A stretch of 64,000 bases of DNA from Streptomyces calvus (GTDB taxonomy: Bacteria; Actinomycetota; Actinomycetes; Streptomycetales; Streptomycetaceae). Below the pieces are notes generated by a model, which ran no database searches, was not told the DNA's origin, and saw nothing but the letters and a program-made list of their open reading frames with translations. The position numbers and the translations under genes were made by a program. The DNA is taken from assembly GCF_006782915.1 (NCBI RefSeq), contig NZ_VCNP01000044.1, positions 161,400-225,399 on the forward strand, read 5' to 3'. Positions 26,116 through 33,024 of this stretch are shown piece after piece (within the stretch, counting starts at the first letter, position 1; the number at the start of each line of letters is the position of its first letter).

Positions 26116-27197
26116 AGCGTCACCGTCACCTTCTCGCGGGCGGACCGGCGGGCCGCCTCCAGGACGTCCAGGGCGGCGGCCGCCTCCAGGGCGGTCACCG
26201 GGTTGGGGCCGCCGGCCAGCAGGGCCTGCGCCACGGCCGCGTAGTAGGCGGGGTAGTCGCCCGGCAGGGTCGGTACGGGCTCGCCGCCGCCGGTCACCGG
26301 GGACTCTCCCCCGGAGGGGGGACCCCCAACGCCGACGCGGCCCCACAGCTCCTGCGGCTCCGTGCCCCAGCCGGCGCCGGGGCGCAGGCCGTCGCGCAGG
26401 GCGGCCTCCTGCGGGTCCAGGCCGTGCTTGACGTAACCGGCCTTCGAGCCGAGGACGCGGAAGCGCGGGCCGAGCTGGGCGGTGGTCGCGGAGACGTAGA
26501 GGTGGGAGCGGACACCGCCGGCGTGCGTCAGCGCGATGAAGGTGTCGTCGTCGGTGCGCGCACCCTCGCGGCGGATGTCCGTCTCCGCGTACACGGAGGT
26601 CGCCGGGCCGAAGAGGACCAGCGCCTGGTCGACGACATGACTGCCGAGGTCGTACAGCAGACCTCCGATCTCTGCCGGGTCGCCGGACTCCCGCCAGCCG
26701 CCCTTGAGCTGCGGCCGCCAGCGCTCGAAGCGCGACTCGAACCGGTACACGTCACCGAGCCGGCCCTCGGCCAGCAGTCCGCGCAGGGTGAGGAAGTCGT
26801 TGTCCCAGCGGCGGTTCTGGAAGACGGACAGGAGCAGGCCGCGCTTCTCGGCGAGGGCCGCCAGCTCGCGCGCCTCGGCCGCCGTACCGGCGACGGGCTT
26901 GTCCACGACGACCGGCAGACCGGCTTCGAGGGCGGCGGTGGCGAGCGGGACGTGGGTCTTGTTCGGCGACGCGACGACGATCAGGTCCAGTTCGCCGGCA
27001 CGGCCGAACAGCTCGTCGGGGGTGGCGGCGACGGTCACGTCCGGGAAGGCGGCGCGGGCCTGCCGCTGCCGCTCCGGGTTCGAGGTGACGACCGTGTCGA
27101 GCGCGAGGCCCTCGGTCGCGGCGATCAGCGGGGCGTGGAACACGGAGCCCGCGAGGCCGTAGCCGACGAGGCCGACGCGGAGGGGGTTGCCAGTCAT
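26112..27197 (-). CDS. Gfo/Idh/MocA family NAD(P)-dependent oxidoreductase
   Basis: A 361-residue oxidoreductase. The N-terminal Rossmann motif is LRVGLVGYGLAGSVFHAPLI, followed by DLIVVASPNKTHVPLATAALEAGLPVVVDKPVAGTAAEA, the family's EKP-type (here DKP) motif with the catalytic Lys. GGLLYDLGSHVVDQALVLFG marks the C-terminal sheet domain. Substrates of the family are sugars, inositols or their derivatives. It is divergent from a ROK regulator with a palindromic operator between them, which argues for control by that regulator and a sugar-related substrate. Confidence 0.87.
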   Translation of the reverse strand: MTGNPLRVGLVGYGLAGSVFHAPLIAATEGLALDTVVTSNPERQRQARAAFPDVTVAATPDELFGRAGELDLIVVASPNKTHVPLATAALEAGLPVVVDKPVAGTAAEARELAALAEKRGLLLSVFQNRRWDNDFLTLRGLLAEGRLGDVYRFESRFERWRPQLKGGWRESGDPAEIGGLLYDLGSHVVDQALVLFGPATSVYAETDIRREGARTDDDTFIALTHAGGVRSHLYVSATTAQLGPRFRVLGSKAGYVKHGLDPQEAALRDGLRPGAGWGTEPQELWGRVGVGGPPSGGESPVTGGGEPVPTLPGDYPAYYAAVAQALLAGGPNPVTALEAAAALDVLEAARRSAREKVTVTL

Positions 27198-27204
27198 GCC
27201 CCTA

Positions 27205-27227
27205 CTTTCGCAACGCTGTTGCCAAAG
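27205..27227. promoter_or_regulatory. Palindromic operator between oxidoreductase and ROK regulator
   Basis: A 23-base near-perfect palindrome: CTTT-c-GCAAC-GCT-GTTGC-c-AAAG. It lies 8 bases upstream of the oxidoreductase ATG and 26 bases upstream of the ROK gene GTG, so bound protein would block both. Inverted repeats with CTTT/AAAG ends are typical of ROK-family operators, so autoregulation plus control of the oxidoreductase operon is the natural reading. Confidence 0.6.
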
Positions 27228-27252
27228 TGCAAGCAGGAGAGAGAATGGCCGG

Positions 27253-28368
27253 GTGAACAGGACCAACGACGGCATCGGCGGGGCCCACCTGGGGGTGAAC
27301 CTGCTCGCCCTGCGCAGCCACAACACCGCGCTCGTACTGGATCTGCTGCGGACCGCGGGAGCGGACGGCATCAGCCGCCTGGAGCTCGCCGAGCGGACCG
27401 GGCTCACCCCGCAGGCGGTCAGCAAGATCACGGCCCGGCTGCGGGAGGACGGGCTCGCGGCGGAGGCCGGACGCCGGGCCTCCACGGGCGGCAAGCCGCG
27501 CACGGTGCTGCGCCTGGTCCCGGAGGCCGGGCACGCGGTGGGCGTGCACCTGGACCGCGACGAGATGCGGGCGGTGCTGGTCGACCTCGACGGCACGGTG
27601 GTGGCGCGCCGGCAGGCGCCGCTGGATCTGGGCGCGGGAGCGGAGGCGGTGCTGGCCCGGGTGGCCGGTGTCGTCGCGGCGCTGCGACCGGAGCCGGCCG
27701 GGGCCGCCCGCTCCCCGCTGGGCGTCGGGGTCGCGCTGCCGGGACCGCTCGACCACGGGCGGGGCGTGCTGCACCGGGTGACCGGGTTCCCCGAGTGGGA
27801 CGGCTTCCCGCTGCGGGACGCCCTGGCCGGGCGGCTCGGCGTGCCGGTGGTCGTCGACAAGGACACCAACGCCGCCGCACTGGGCCTGGCGGTCGGCGGC
27901 GAGGGCGGTTCGTTCGCCTATCTGCACCTCGGTACGGGCCTCGGCGCCGGACTGGTGATCGGCGGGAGCGTGCACCGGGGGCCGCGGACCGGGGCGGGCG
28001 AGTTCGGGCACCAGGTGGTGCAGCTGGACGGGCCGCCGTGCGGGTGCGGCGACCGCGGCTGCGTGGAGGCGCTGTGCCTGGGCGCGGTGGCGCGCGGCGA
28101 CGTGCGGGAGGCGGCGCGGGTGCTGGGCGCGGGCGCGGCGAACCTGGTCGGGCTGCTGGACATCGACCGCGTCCTGCTCGGCGGACGCACCGTCGAGTCG
28201 GCCCCGGAGACCTTCGTGCGCGGCGTGCAGGCCGTGCTGGACGCCCGCGCCCGGCGCACCGGCGACACCGCGGTCCCGGTCCGCGTCGCCTCCGGCGGCG
28301 GCCTCGGCGTCGCGGAGGGCGCGGCCCAACTGGTGCTGGCGCCGATGTTCGGCCGAGGGGACGCCTGA
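27253..28368 (+). CDS. ROK family transcriptional regulator
   Basis: A 371-residue repressor-type ROK protein. The N-terminal winged helix (residues 17-75) includes SRLELAERTGLTPQAVSKITARLREDGL. The sugar-kinase-like domain has VDKDTNAAALG, the glycine-rich LHLGTGLGAGLVIGG, and the ROK zinc motif GEFGHQVVQLDGPPCGCGDRGCVEALC. GTG 27253 is chosen from AGGAGAGAG upstream and family length. It probably senses a sugar or sugar phosphate and controls the divergent operon through the palindrome at 27205-27227. Its last codons run into a tandem-repeat block. Confidence 0.88.
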   Translation: MNRTNDGIGGAHLGVNLLALRSHNTALVLDLLRTAGADGISRLELAERTGLTPQAVSKITARLREDGLAAEAGRRASTGGKPRTVLRLVPEAGHAVGVHLDRDEMRAVLVDLDGTVVARRQAPLDLGAGAEAVLARVAGVVAALRPEPAGAARSPLGVGVALPGPLDHGRGVLHRVTGFPEWDGFPLRDALAGRLGVPVVVDKDTNAAALGLAVGGEGGSFAYLHLGTGLGAGLVIGGSVHRGPRTGAGEFGHQVVQLDGPPCGCGDRGCVEALCLGAVARGDVREAARVLGAGAANLVGLLDIDRVLLGGRTVESAPETFVRGVQAVLDARARRTGDTAVPVRVASGGGLGVAEGAAQLVLAPMFGRGDA

Positions 28369-28483
28369 GCCGAAGGGGACGCCGCGGTCGATGGAGACGC
28401 CCATGTCGAAAGGGACGCCGCGGTCGATGAGGACGCCCGCGGTCGACGGGGACGCCCATGGTCGAAAGGGACGCCGCGGTCCA
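28357..28483. repeat. 18-base imperfect tandem repeat, about 7 copies
   Basis: Seven degenerate copies of a unit like GGGGACGCCCATGGTCGA begin in the last four codons of the ROK gene and run to about 28483. They are followed by a second loose repeat built on CGGAGTGC/CGGAGTAC with G-rich spacers up to about 28570. The rest of 28369-28687 holds no gene. The period and lack of spacer diversity exclude a CRISPR array. Confidence 0.7.
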
Positions 28484-28687
28484 AGGGTTCGCGGAGTGCG
28501 GGCGGGGACCCACGGAGTACGGGGGGCCCACGGAGTGCCGGCGGGGCCTGTGGAGTGCGGCGCCGGCGGGCGGGTTGCCCCCCGTGTTCCCGCCTGGGCC
28601 GAACGGGCGGACGTGTGACCCGGACGGGCGGGGGCGACCCGGTACCGGGAAGCGGAGGTGCCGGGCGTGCGGCAGGGTCATGTGATC

Positions 28688-29542
28688 ATGCGACTCTGCA
28701 CGCTCGTCTCCCTCGGTCTGGCGGCGGCGGTGACCGTCCTTCCCGGCGCGGCACCGGCGTACGCACAGACACCGCTGCCCGCCTGCGCGCCCGAGGAGGA
28801 CCACACCTTCCCGCTCACCGCCCGCATCCACGGCGGCCCCGCCTCCTACCCGGCCGGCGGAGGCTTCGGCACCTGGCGGCTGGAGCTGACCAACACCACT
28901 GGGCGCACCTGCACCGGCATCCATCCCGTCGTCGTCCTGGTCGACCAGAAGCGGGCGTTGCGGCCCTCGCAGCCGCAGCTGGAGTTCTACGACGGCCGGC
29001 GCCCCCACCCGGTGCGCTTCGAGGCGACCGACCAGGACGAACTCGTCGGTGTCTTCGCCGCCGAGGACGCCGGCTTCCCCGGGTTCACGGTCGGCGCCGG
29101 GAAGACCCTCTCCGTCAAGGTCCGCCTCGCGCTCACCTCGGACGCCGTGGCCAACGAGGTCACCGCCAACGCGGCCGTCGTCCAGCGCCGCGAGAACGAC
29201 GGCGACTGGGTCGGCCAGTCGAACGACTACCGCTTCCGCATCGACCACGCGACCCCACCCGAACCCCCGTCCACGTCCGAGTCCCAGCCGGACAAGGACA
29301 AGGACGACGGCACAGGTACGGACGAGGGCCCAGGCACAGGCACGGACCCGGGCGCAGACACAGGCACGGACCCGGGAGCGCGACCGGACCGGCTGAGCGG
29401 CGGCCTCACCGACGGCCTCCCCGACGAACTCGCCGCCACCGGACCCGGCCGGGCCCCCGTCCTCGCCGCCACCGCCGCCGCGTCCGCCGCCTCACTGCTC
29501 ACCGGCGCCCTCGCCGTGCTGCTGTCCCGTCGGCGCCGCTGA
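28688..29542 (+). CDS. Cell-wall anchored protein with LAATG sorting signal
   Basis: A 284-residue secreted protein. The signal peptide (residues 1-27) is MRLCTLVSLGLAAAVTVLPGAAPAYA, with cleavage expected after AYA. Residues 40-185 form a beta-sandwich-like domain (TARIHGG... GTWRLELTNTTGRTCTGIHPVVVLVDQ... FTVGAGKTLSVKVRLALTSD). Residues 200-240 are a Thr/Asp/Gly-rich stalk. The end is LAATG, a hydrophobic helix and SRRRR. LAxTG is the class E sortase motif of Streptomyces, so this should be linked to peptidoglycan. ATG 28688 is the last of several in-frame starts and the one with the signal peptide. Confidence 0.82.
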   Translation: MRLCTLVSLGLAAAVTVLPGAAPAYAQTPLPACAPEEDHTFPLTARIHGGPASYPAGGGFGTWRLELTNTTGRTCTGIHPVVVLVDQKRALRPSQPQLEFYDGRRPHPVRFEATDQDELVGVFAAEDAGFPGFTVGAGKTLSVKVRLALTSDAVANEVTANAAVVQRRENDGDWVGQSNDYRFRIDHATPPEPPSTSESQPDKDKDDGTGTDEGPGTGTDPGADTGTDPGARPDRLSGGLTDGLPDELAATGPGRAPVLAATAAASAASLLTGALAVLLSRRRR

Positions 29543-29644
29543 CCGCGCGCGCCGCACGCCGCGTCGTATCGGCCATTCCCTCAAGATCCGGGTCTGTTTA
29601 GGCTGAAGCGCACGCAGGACCGCGTACGGCAGGAGATCCCGCAC

Positions 29645-30424
29645 ATGGCAGACCGCAAGCCGATCGAATCATGGCTCACCGACATGGACGGGGTGCTGAT
29701 CCACGAGGGCGTACCGATCCCCGGTGCCGACGCCTTCATCAAGAAGCTCCGCGAGTCGGGCAGGCCGTTCCTGGTCCTGACCAACAACTCGATGTACACC
29801 CCGCGCGACCTGCACGCACGGCTGCGCCGCATGGGCCTGGACGTGCCGATCGAGAACATCTGGACCTCCGCGCTCGCCACCGCCCAGTTCCTGGACGACC
29901 AGCGTCCGAACGGCTCGGCGTACGTCATCGGCGAGGCCGGTCTGACCACCGCGCTGCACGACATCGGGTACGTCCTCACCGACCACGAGCCGGACTACGT
30001 CGTCCTCGGTGAGACCCGTACGTACTCCTTCGAGGCCATGACGAAGGCGGTGCGTCTGATCAACAACGGCGCCCGCTTCATCGGCACCAACCCCGACGAG
30101 ACCGGCCCCTCCACCGAGGGGCCGCTGCCGGCGACCGGCGCGGTGGCCGCGCTGATCACCAAGGCGACCGGCCGGCAGCCGTACTTCGCGGGCAAGCCGA
30201 ACCCGCTGATGATGCGCACCGGGCTCAACACCATCGGCGCGCACTCCGAGAGCAGCGCGATGATCGGCGACCGCATGGACACCGACGTGCTGGCCGGCAT
30301 CGAGGCCGGGATGCAGACGTTCCTGGTGCTCACCGGGCTGACCCGGCCCGAGCAGGTGGAGAACTTCCCGTACCGGCCGTCCAAGGTCGTCGACTCCATC
30401 GCGGACCTCGTCGACCTGATCTGA
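29645..30424 (+). CDS. NagD-like HAD-IIA phosphatase
   Basis: A 259-residue HAD-superfamily hydrolase. The nucleophile motif I is WLTDMDGVLIHEG (D-x-D), motif II is FLVLTNNS, and motif III/IV are the Lys in YFAGKPNPLMM and the acidic pair GDRMDTDVLAG. The cap of the IIA type lies between motifs II and III. NagD relatives dephosphorylate nucleoside or sugar monophosphates. ATG 29645 follows AGGAG at ten bases. It is monocistronic. Confidence 0.9.
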   Translation: MADRKPIESWLTDMDGVLIHEGVPIPGADAFIKKLRESGRPFLVLTNNSMYTPRDLHARLRRMGLDVPIENIWTSALATAQFLDDQRPNGSAYVIGEAGLTTALHDIGYVLTDHEPDYVVLGETRTYSFEAMTKAVRLINNGARFIGTNPDETGPSTEGPLPATGAVAALITKATGRQPYFAGKPNPLMMRTGLNTIGAHSESSAMIGDRMDTDVLAGIEAGMQTFLVLTGLTRPEQVENFPYRPSKVVDSIADLVDLI

Positions 30425-30543
30425 CGCCGCCCGTCCGCCCTCCCCGTACGCCTGCCGCTTCACTCGGACGGAGTAGTCGTCGCGCGTACGGGGATGCGGT
30501 GCCGGACCCGGCGGGCGACCCTCCAGATGTCTGGAGGTGCACG

Positions 30544-30579
30544 ATGGGTTCCCTGTCACTCACTCTCCGTGCGAGCTGA
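30544..30579 (+). CDS. Possible 11-codon leader ORF upstream of the sortase
   Basis: ATG 30544 has an excellent GGAGG (30533-30537) ribosome binding site and encodes MGSLSLTLRAS, with its stop at 30577-30579, two bases before the sortase ATG at 30582. The sortase ATG itself has no good ribosome binding site, so its translation is probably coupled to this mini-ORF. Alternatively GTG 30537 could start a sortase longer by 15 residues, but it lies on top of the GGAGG element. Confidence 0.4.
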   Translation: MGSLSLTLRAS

Positions 30580-30581
30580 CC

Positions 30582-31469
30582 ATGGTGCGCGACGGATGCG
30601 AGGAGCAGCAGGAGTACGAGAAGCACCACGAGTGCGAGAAGCACCACGAGTGCGAGGAGCACCGGGAGTACGAGAAGCGCCACGCGTGCGAGAAGCATCA
30701 GGAGTACGGAAAGCATCAGGAGTACGGAAAGCATCAGGAGTACGGAAAGCCTCAGGAGTACGAAAAGCACCAGGAGTACGAGGAGTGCGCGGAGCACGGT
30801 TCGTCCGGGCGCGGGCGGCTGCTCGCCGGCGTGGCCTGGGTGGTGCTGCTGCTCGCCCTGTGGCTGTGGGGGCGCGGTCCGGGCGAGGTGTCGACCGGGG
30901 CGTCGGAGGCGACCACCGGTGACATGGCGGCGGCCGGGCGGCCGCCCAGGACCGAACGGCCCGCCGCCACCGGCCCGTTGGGCGCCGCGGCACCGCTGCG
31001 CCTCGACATCCCCGGCCTCGGCGTGCGGGCACCGGTGGTTGCCCTCCGCCCGGACGGCCGTGGCGTCCCGCGTCCACCGGCGCCGCCGTCCGGCCGGCCG
31101 GACGAGGTCGGCTGGTACGCGGACGGAGCGGCCCCCGGGACGCCCGGCACCGCGCTGCTGGCGGGACACACCGGCAGCGGCGCCGGGCCCGCCGTCCTCC
31201 ACCGGGTGAGCACGCTGCGGCCCGGCGCGGAGATCCGCGTGGCCCGCGCGGACGGCACGGTCGCCGAGTTCACCGTGGAGCGCGTCGACGTCGCCACGCC
31301 GGACAGCGAGGCCGGGGCCGGCGTGCACCGCGTCGGAGCCGAAGCGGTGCAGCGCCCGGCGCGGGCCGAACTCCGGCTGGTGGCCTGCGCGGTGAGCACC
31401 GGCCCGGCGGGCGGCGGCTGCACGGCCGACGTCGTCGTCTCGGCGCATCTGACCGGAACCGGACCCTGA
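30582..31469 (+). CDS. Sortase-like protein (class F type) with repeat tail and no catalytic Arg
   Basis: A 295-residue membrane protein. Residues 9-68 are ten copies of a hexapeptide (HQEYGK type; some with Cys, as HHECEK). About residues 76-98 form one transmembrane helix (LLAGVAWVVLLLALWLW). The extracytoplasmic domain is a sortase fold: PLRLDIPGLGVRAPVV, GTALLAGHTGSG (catalytic His) and LRLVACAVSTGP (catalytic Cys). The chain from that Cys to the end contains no arginine, although sortases use an Arg in the next strand. Activity is therefore doubtful. The LAATG protein gene lies one gene upstream. Confidence 0.75.
   Translation: MVRDGCEEQQEYEKHHECEKHHECEEHREYEKRHACEKHQEYGKHQEYGKHQEYGKPQEYEKHQEYEECAEHGSSGRGRLLAGVAWVVLLLALWLWGRGPGEVSTGASEATTGDMAAAGRPPRTERPAATGPLGAAAPLRLDIPGLGVRAPVVALRPDGRGVPRPPAPPSGRPDEVGWYADGAAPGTPGTALLAGHTGSGAGPAVLHRVSTLRPGAEIRVARADGTVAEFTVERVDVATPDSEAGAGVHRVGAEAVQRPARAELRLVACAVSTGPAGGGCTADVVVSAHLTGTGP
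30606..30785. repeat. 18-base tandem repeat encoding hexapeptides
   Basis: Ten in-frame 18-base units encode QQEYEK, HHECEK (twice, the second ending EE), HREYEK, RHACEK, HQEYGK (three times), PQEYEK and HQEYEE. The three HQEYGK units are nearly identical at DNA level, a sign of recent expansion. The copy number is likely variable between strains. Confidence 0.85.
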
Positions 31470-31932
31470 CAGGCCCGAGGAGAGGCCGCACCCGGCCCCT
31501 GACCAACCCGCGGAAGGAGCACGCCCGGCCCGGTCGGCGCCCCGCTCCCCGGAGGCCGCCGACCGGGCTGGTCCTCGACCGCGCGGGCACGGGCCGCGGG
31601 AGTGACCCGGCAGACCGCGCGGGAGGCCGCGATGGCCCAGGGCGCGCACGAGCACCGGCCGGAACGGGCCCGGCCGGGGTCGGTGGCACGACTCTAGAGG
31701 GACGGACGGGCCGGGCGCAGGGGTGATTGACGCCAAGTTGCCGCACGGTAGCGGTTGGTGATCATTGCAGGTGGGGGTGGTCGGCGGCGGGTGCGGGGCC
31801 GGCGACGTCCGACCGGCCGCGTGGGCTGTAACGGCTCGCGGACAAGGCACGCTCGGCCTCGTGGGCGTACCGGGACGTATGTCAGGATTGAGGCTCGAAG
31901 CACATGGACCAGGTACACCCAAGGGGGGTTGG
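31470..31932. other. 463-base intergenic region before the GH6 gene
   Basis: Apart from the hairpin at 31529-31567, I see no gene. The part just upstream of the GH6 start should hold its promoter, but no clear -35/-10 pair stands out. Reading frames that cross this region are short or start without ribosome binding sites. Confidence 0.4.
31529..31567 (+). terminator. Hairpin after sortase gene
   Basis: An 11-base perfect stem (CCCGGTCGGCG and its complement) with a 17-base loop, 60 bases past the sortase stop. It is a plausible intrinsic terminator without a U-run. Confidence 0.4.
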
Positions 31933-32952
31933 ATGTACGGCACCAGGGGGGTCGGGGCGTTCGCCGGGGGGCGGACGTCGGCAGTGGTGCTGGGGGCGGC
32001 ACTGCTGCTCACAGGGTGCTCCTCCGACGGCGACGACAAGGGGGACAAGGGGGGCGCGGCGATCACACAGCAGCCGAAGGAGGCCGACCCGTACTGGGTC
32101 AACCCCGACGGCGTGGCCGCGCGGAAGGTCGCCGAACTGACCGAGGACGGCAGGAAGAAGGAGGCCGACCGGATCCGCAGGATCGCCGAACAGCCGGTGG
32201 CCGAGTGGATCAGCCCGGAGAACGCCGAGGAACAGGCGCGCGGCTTCACCGAGGCCGCCGACGAGGTGGGCCGCACCGCGCTGCTCGTCCTCTACAACAT
32301 CCCGCACCGCGACTGCGGCCAGTACTCGCAGGGCGGCGCCGCCGACGGCAACGCCTACCGCGCCTTCGTCGACGCGGTCGCCCGGGGCATCGGCGACCGC
32401 CCGGCCACGGTCATCCTGGAGCCCGACGCGGTGCTGCACCTCGTGGACGGCTGCACCCCGCAGCAGTTCCACGAGGAACGCTACGACCTCCTCCAGGGCG
32501 CCGTCGCCACGCTCAAGGGCCTGAAGAACACCAAGGTGTACCTGGACGCGGGCAACGCCGGCTGGGGCAACCCGGACCAGATCTTCGACCCGTTGAAGCG
32601 GGCGGGCATCGACCGCGCCGACGGCTTCGCGGTGAACGTGTCGAACTTCTACTCCACCGAGGACTCCATCGCCTACGGCAAGGAGCTGTCCGCCAAGGTC
32701 GGCGGCAAGCACTTCGTCATCGACACCAGCCGCAACGGAAACGGCCCCTACACCGGCGGCGACGCGGACGAACGCTGGTGCAACCCGCCCGGCCGCGCGC
32801 TCGGCGAGACCCCGACGGTGAAGACCGCGGACCCGCTGGTCGACGCCTACCTGTGGGTGAAGCGGCCCGGCGAGTCGGACGGCGAGTGCAAGGGCGGCCC
32901 CAAGGCCGGCGAGTGGTGGCCGAAGTACGCCCTGGACCTGGCCCGGGGCTGA
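31933..32952 (+). CDS. cslZ: GH6 endoglucanase-type lipoprotein of csl locus
   Basis: A 339-residue lipoprotein with glycoside hydrolase family 6 features; the family cuts beta-1,4-glucan with inversion. The lipobox LLLTGC places the lipidated Cys at 29. The GH6 elements are LLVLYNIPHRDCGQYSQGG (catalytic-region Asp), PATVILEPDAVLHLVDGC (acid Asp), VYLDAGNAGWG, and FVIDTSRNGNGPYTG near the C-terminus. ATG 31933 has AAGGGGGG upstream. It is convergent with glxA-cslA. In Streptomyces this gene neighbours cslA-glxA and its product is thought to trim the tip glucan during synthesis. Confidence 0.88.
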   Translation: MYGTRGVGAFAGGRTSAVVLGAALLLTGCSSDGDDKGDKGGAAITQQPKEADPYWVNPDGVAARKVAELTEDGRKKEADRIRRIAEQPVAEWISPENAEEQARGFTEAADEVGRTALLVLYNIPHRDCGQYSQGGAADGNAYRAFVDAVARGIGDRPATVILEPDAVLHLVDGCTPQQFHEERYDLLQGAVATLKGLKNTKVYLDAGNAGWGNPDQIFDPLKRAGIDRADGFAVNVSNFYSTEDSIAYGKELSAKVGGKHFVIDTSRNGNGPYTGGDADERWCNPPGRALGETPTVKTADPLVDAYLWVKRPGESDGECKGGPKAGEWWPKYALDLARG

Positions 32953-32960
32953 ACGCGCCG

Positions 32961-33002
32961 GGGCGCGGGAGCGACGCGGCCCGCCGCGTCGCTCCCGCGC
33001 CC
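32961..33002. terminator. Bidirectional terminator between GH6 gene and glxA
   Basis: A perfect 20-base stem (GGGCGCGGGAGCGACGCGGC and its complement) with a 2-base loop lies exactly between the convergent stops at 32952 and 33025. It is the strongest hairpin in the window and suits both directions. Confidence 0.85.
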
Positions 33003-33024
33003 TTGGACGCCGACCGAGGTGCCG

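Noticed and set aside
28357..28483. Possible CRISPR array
   Set aside because: The copies are contiguous 18-base units with no unique spacers.
30330..32276. A 648-codon minus-strand open frame with Leu/Val/Met repeats (VLLMLSVLLML)
   Set aside because: The hydrophobic repeats are the antisense of the HQEYGK-coding repeat, and it runs across the sortase in reverse.
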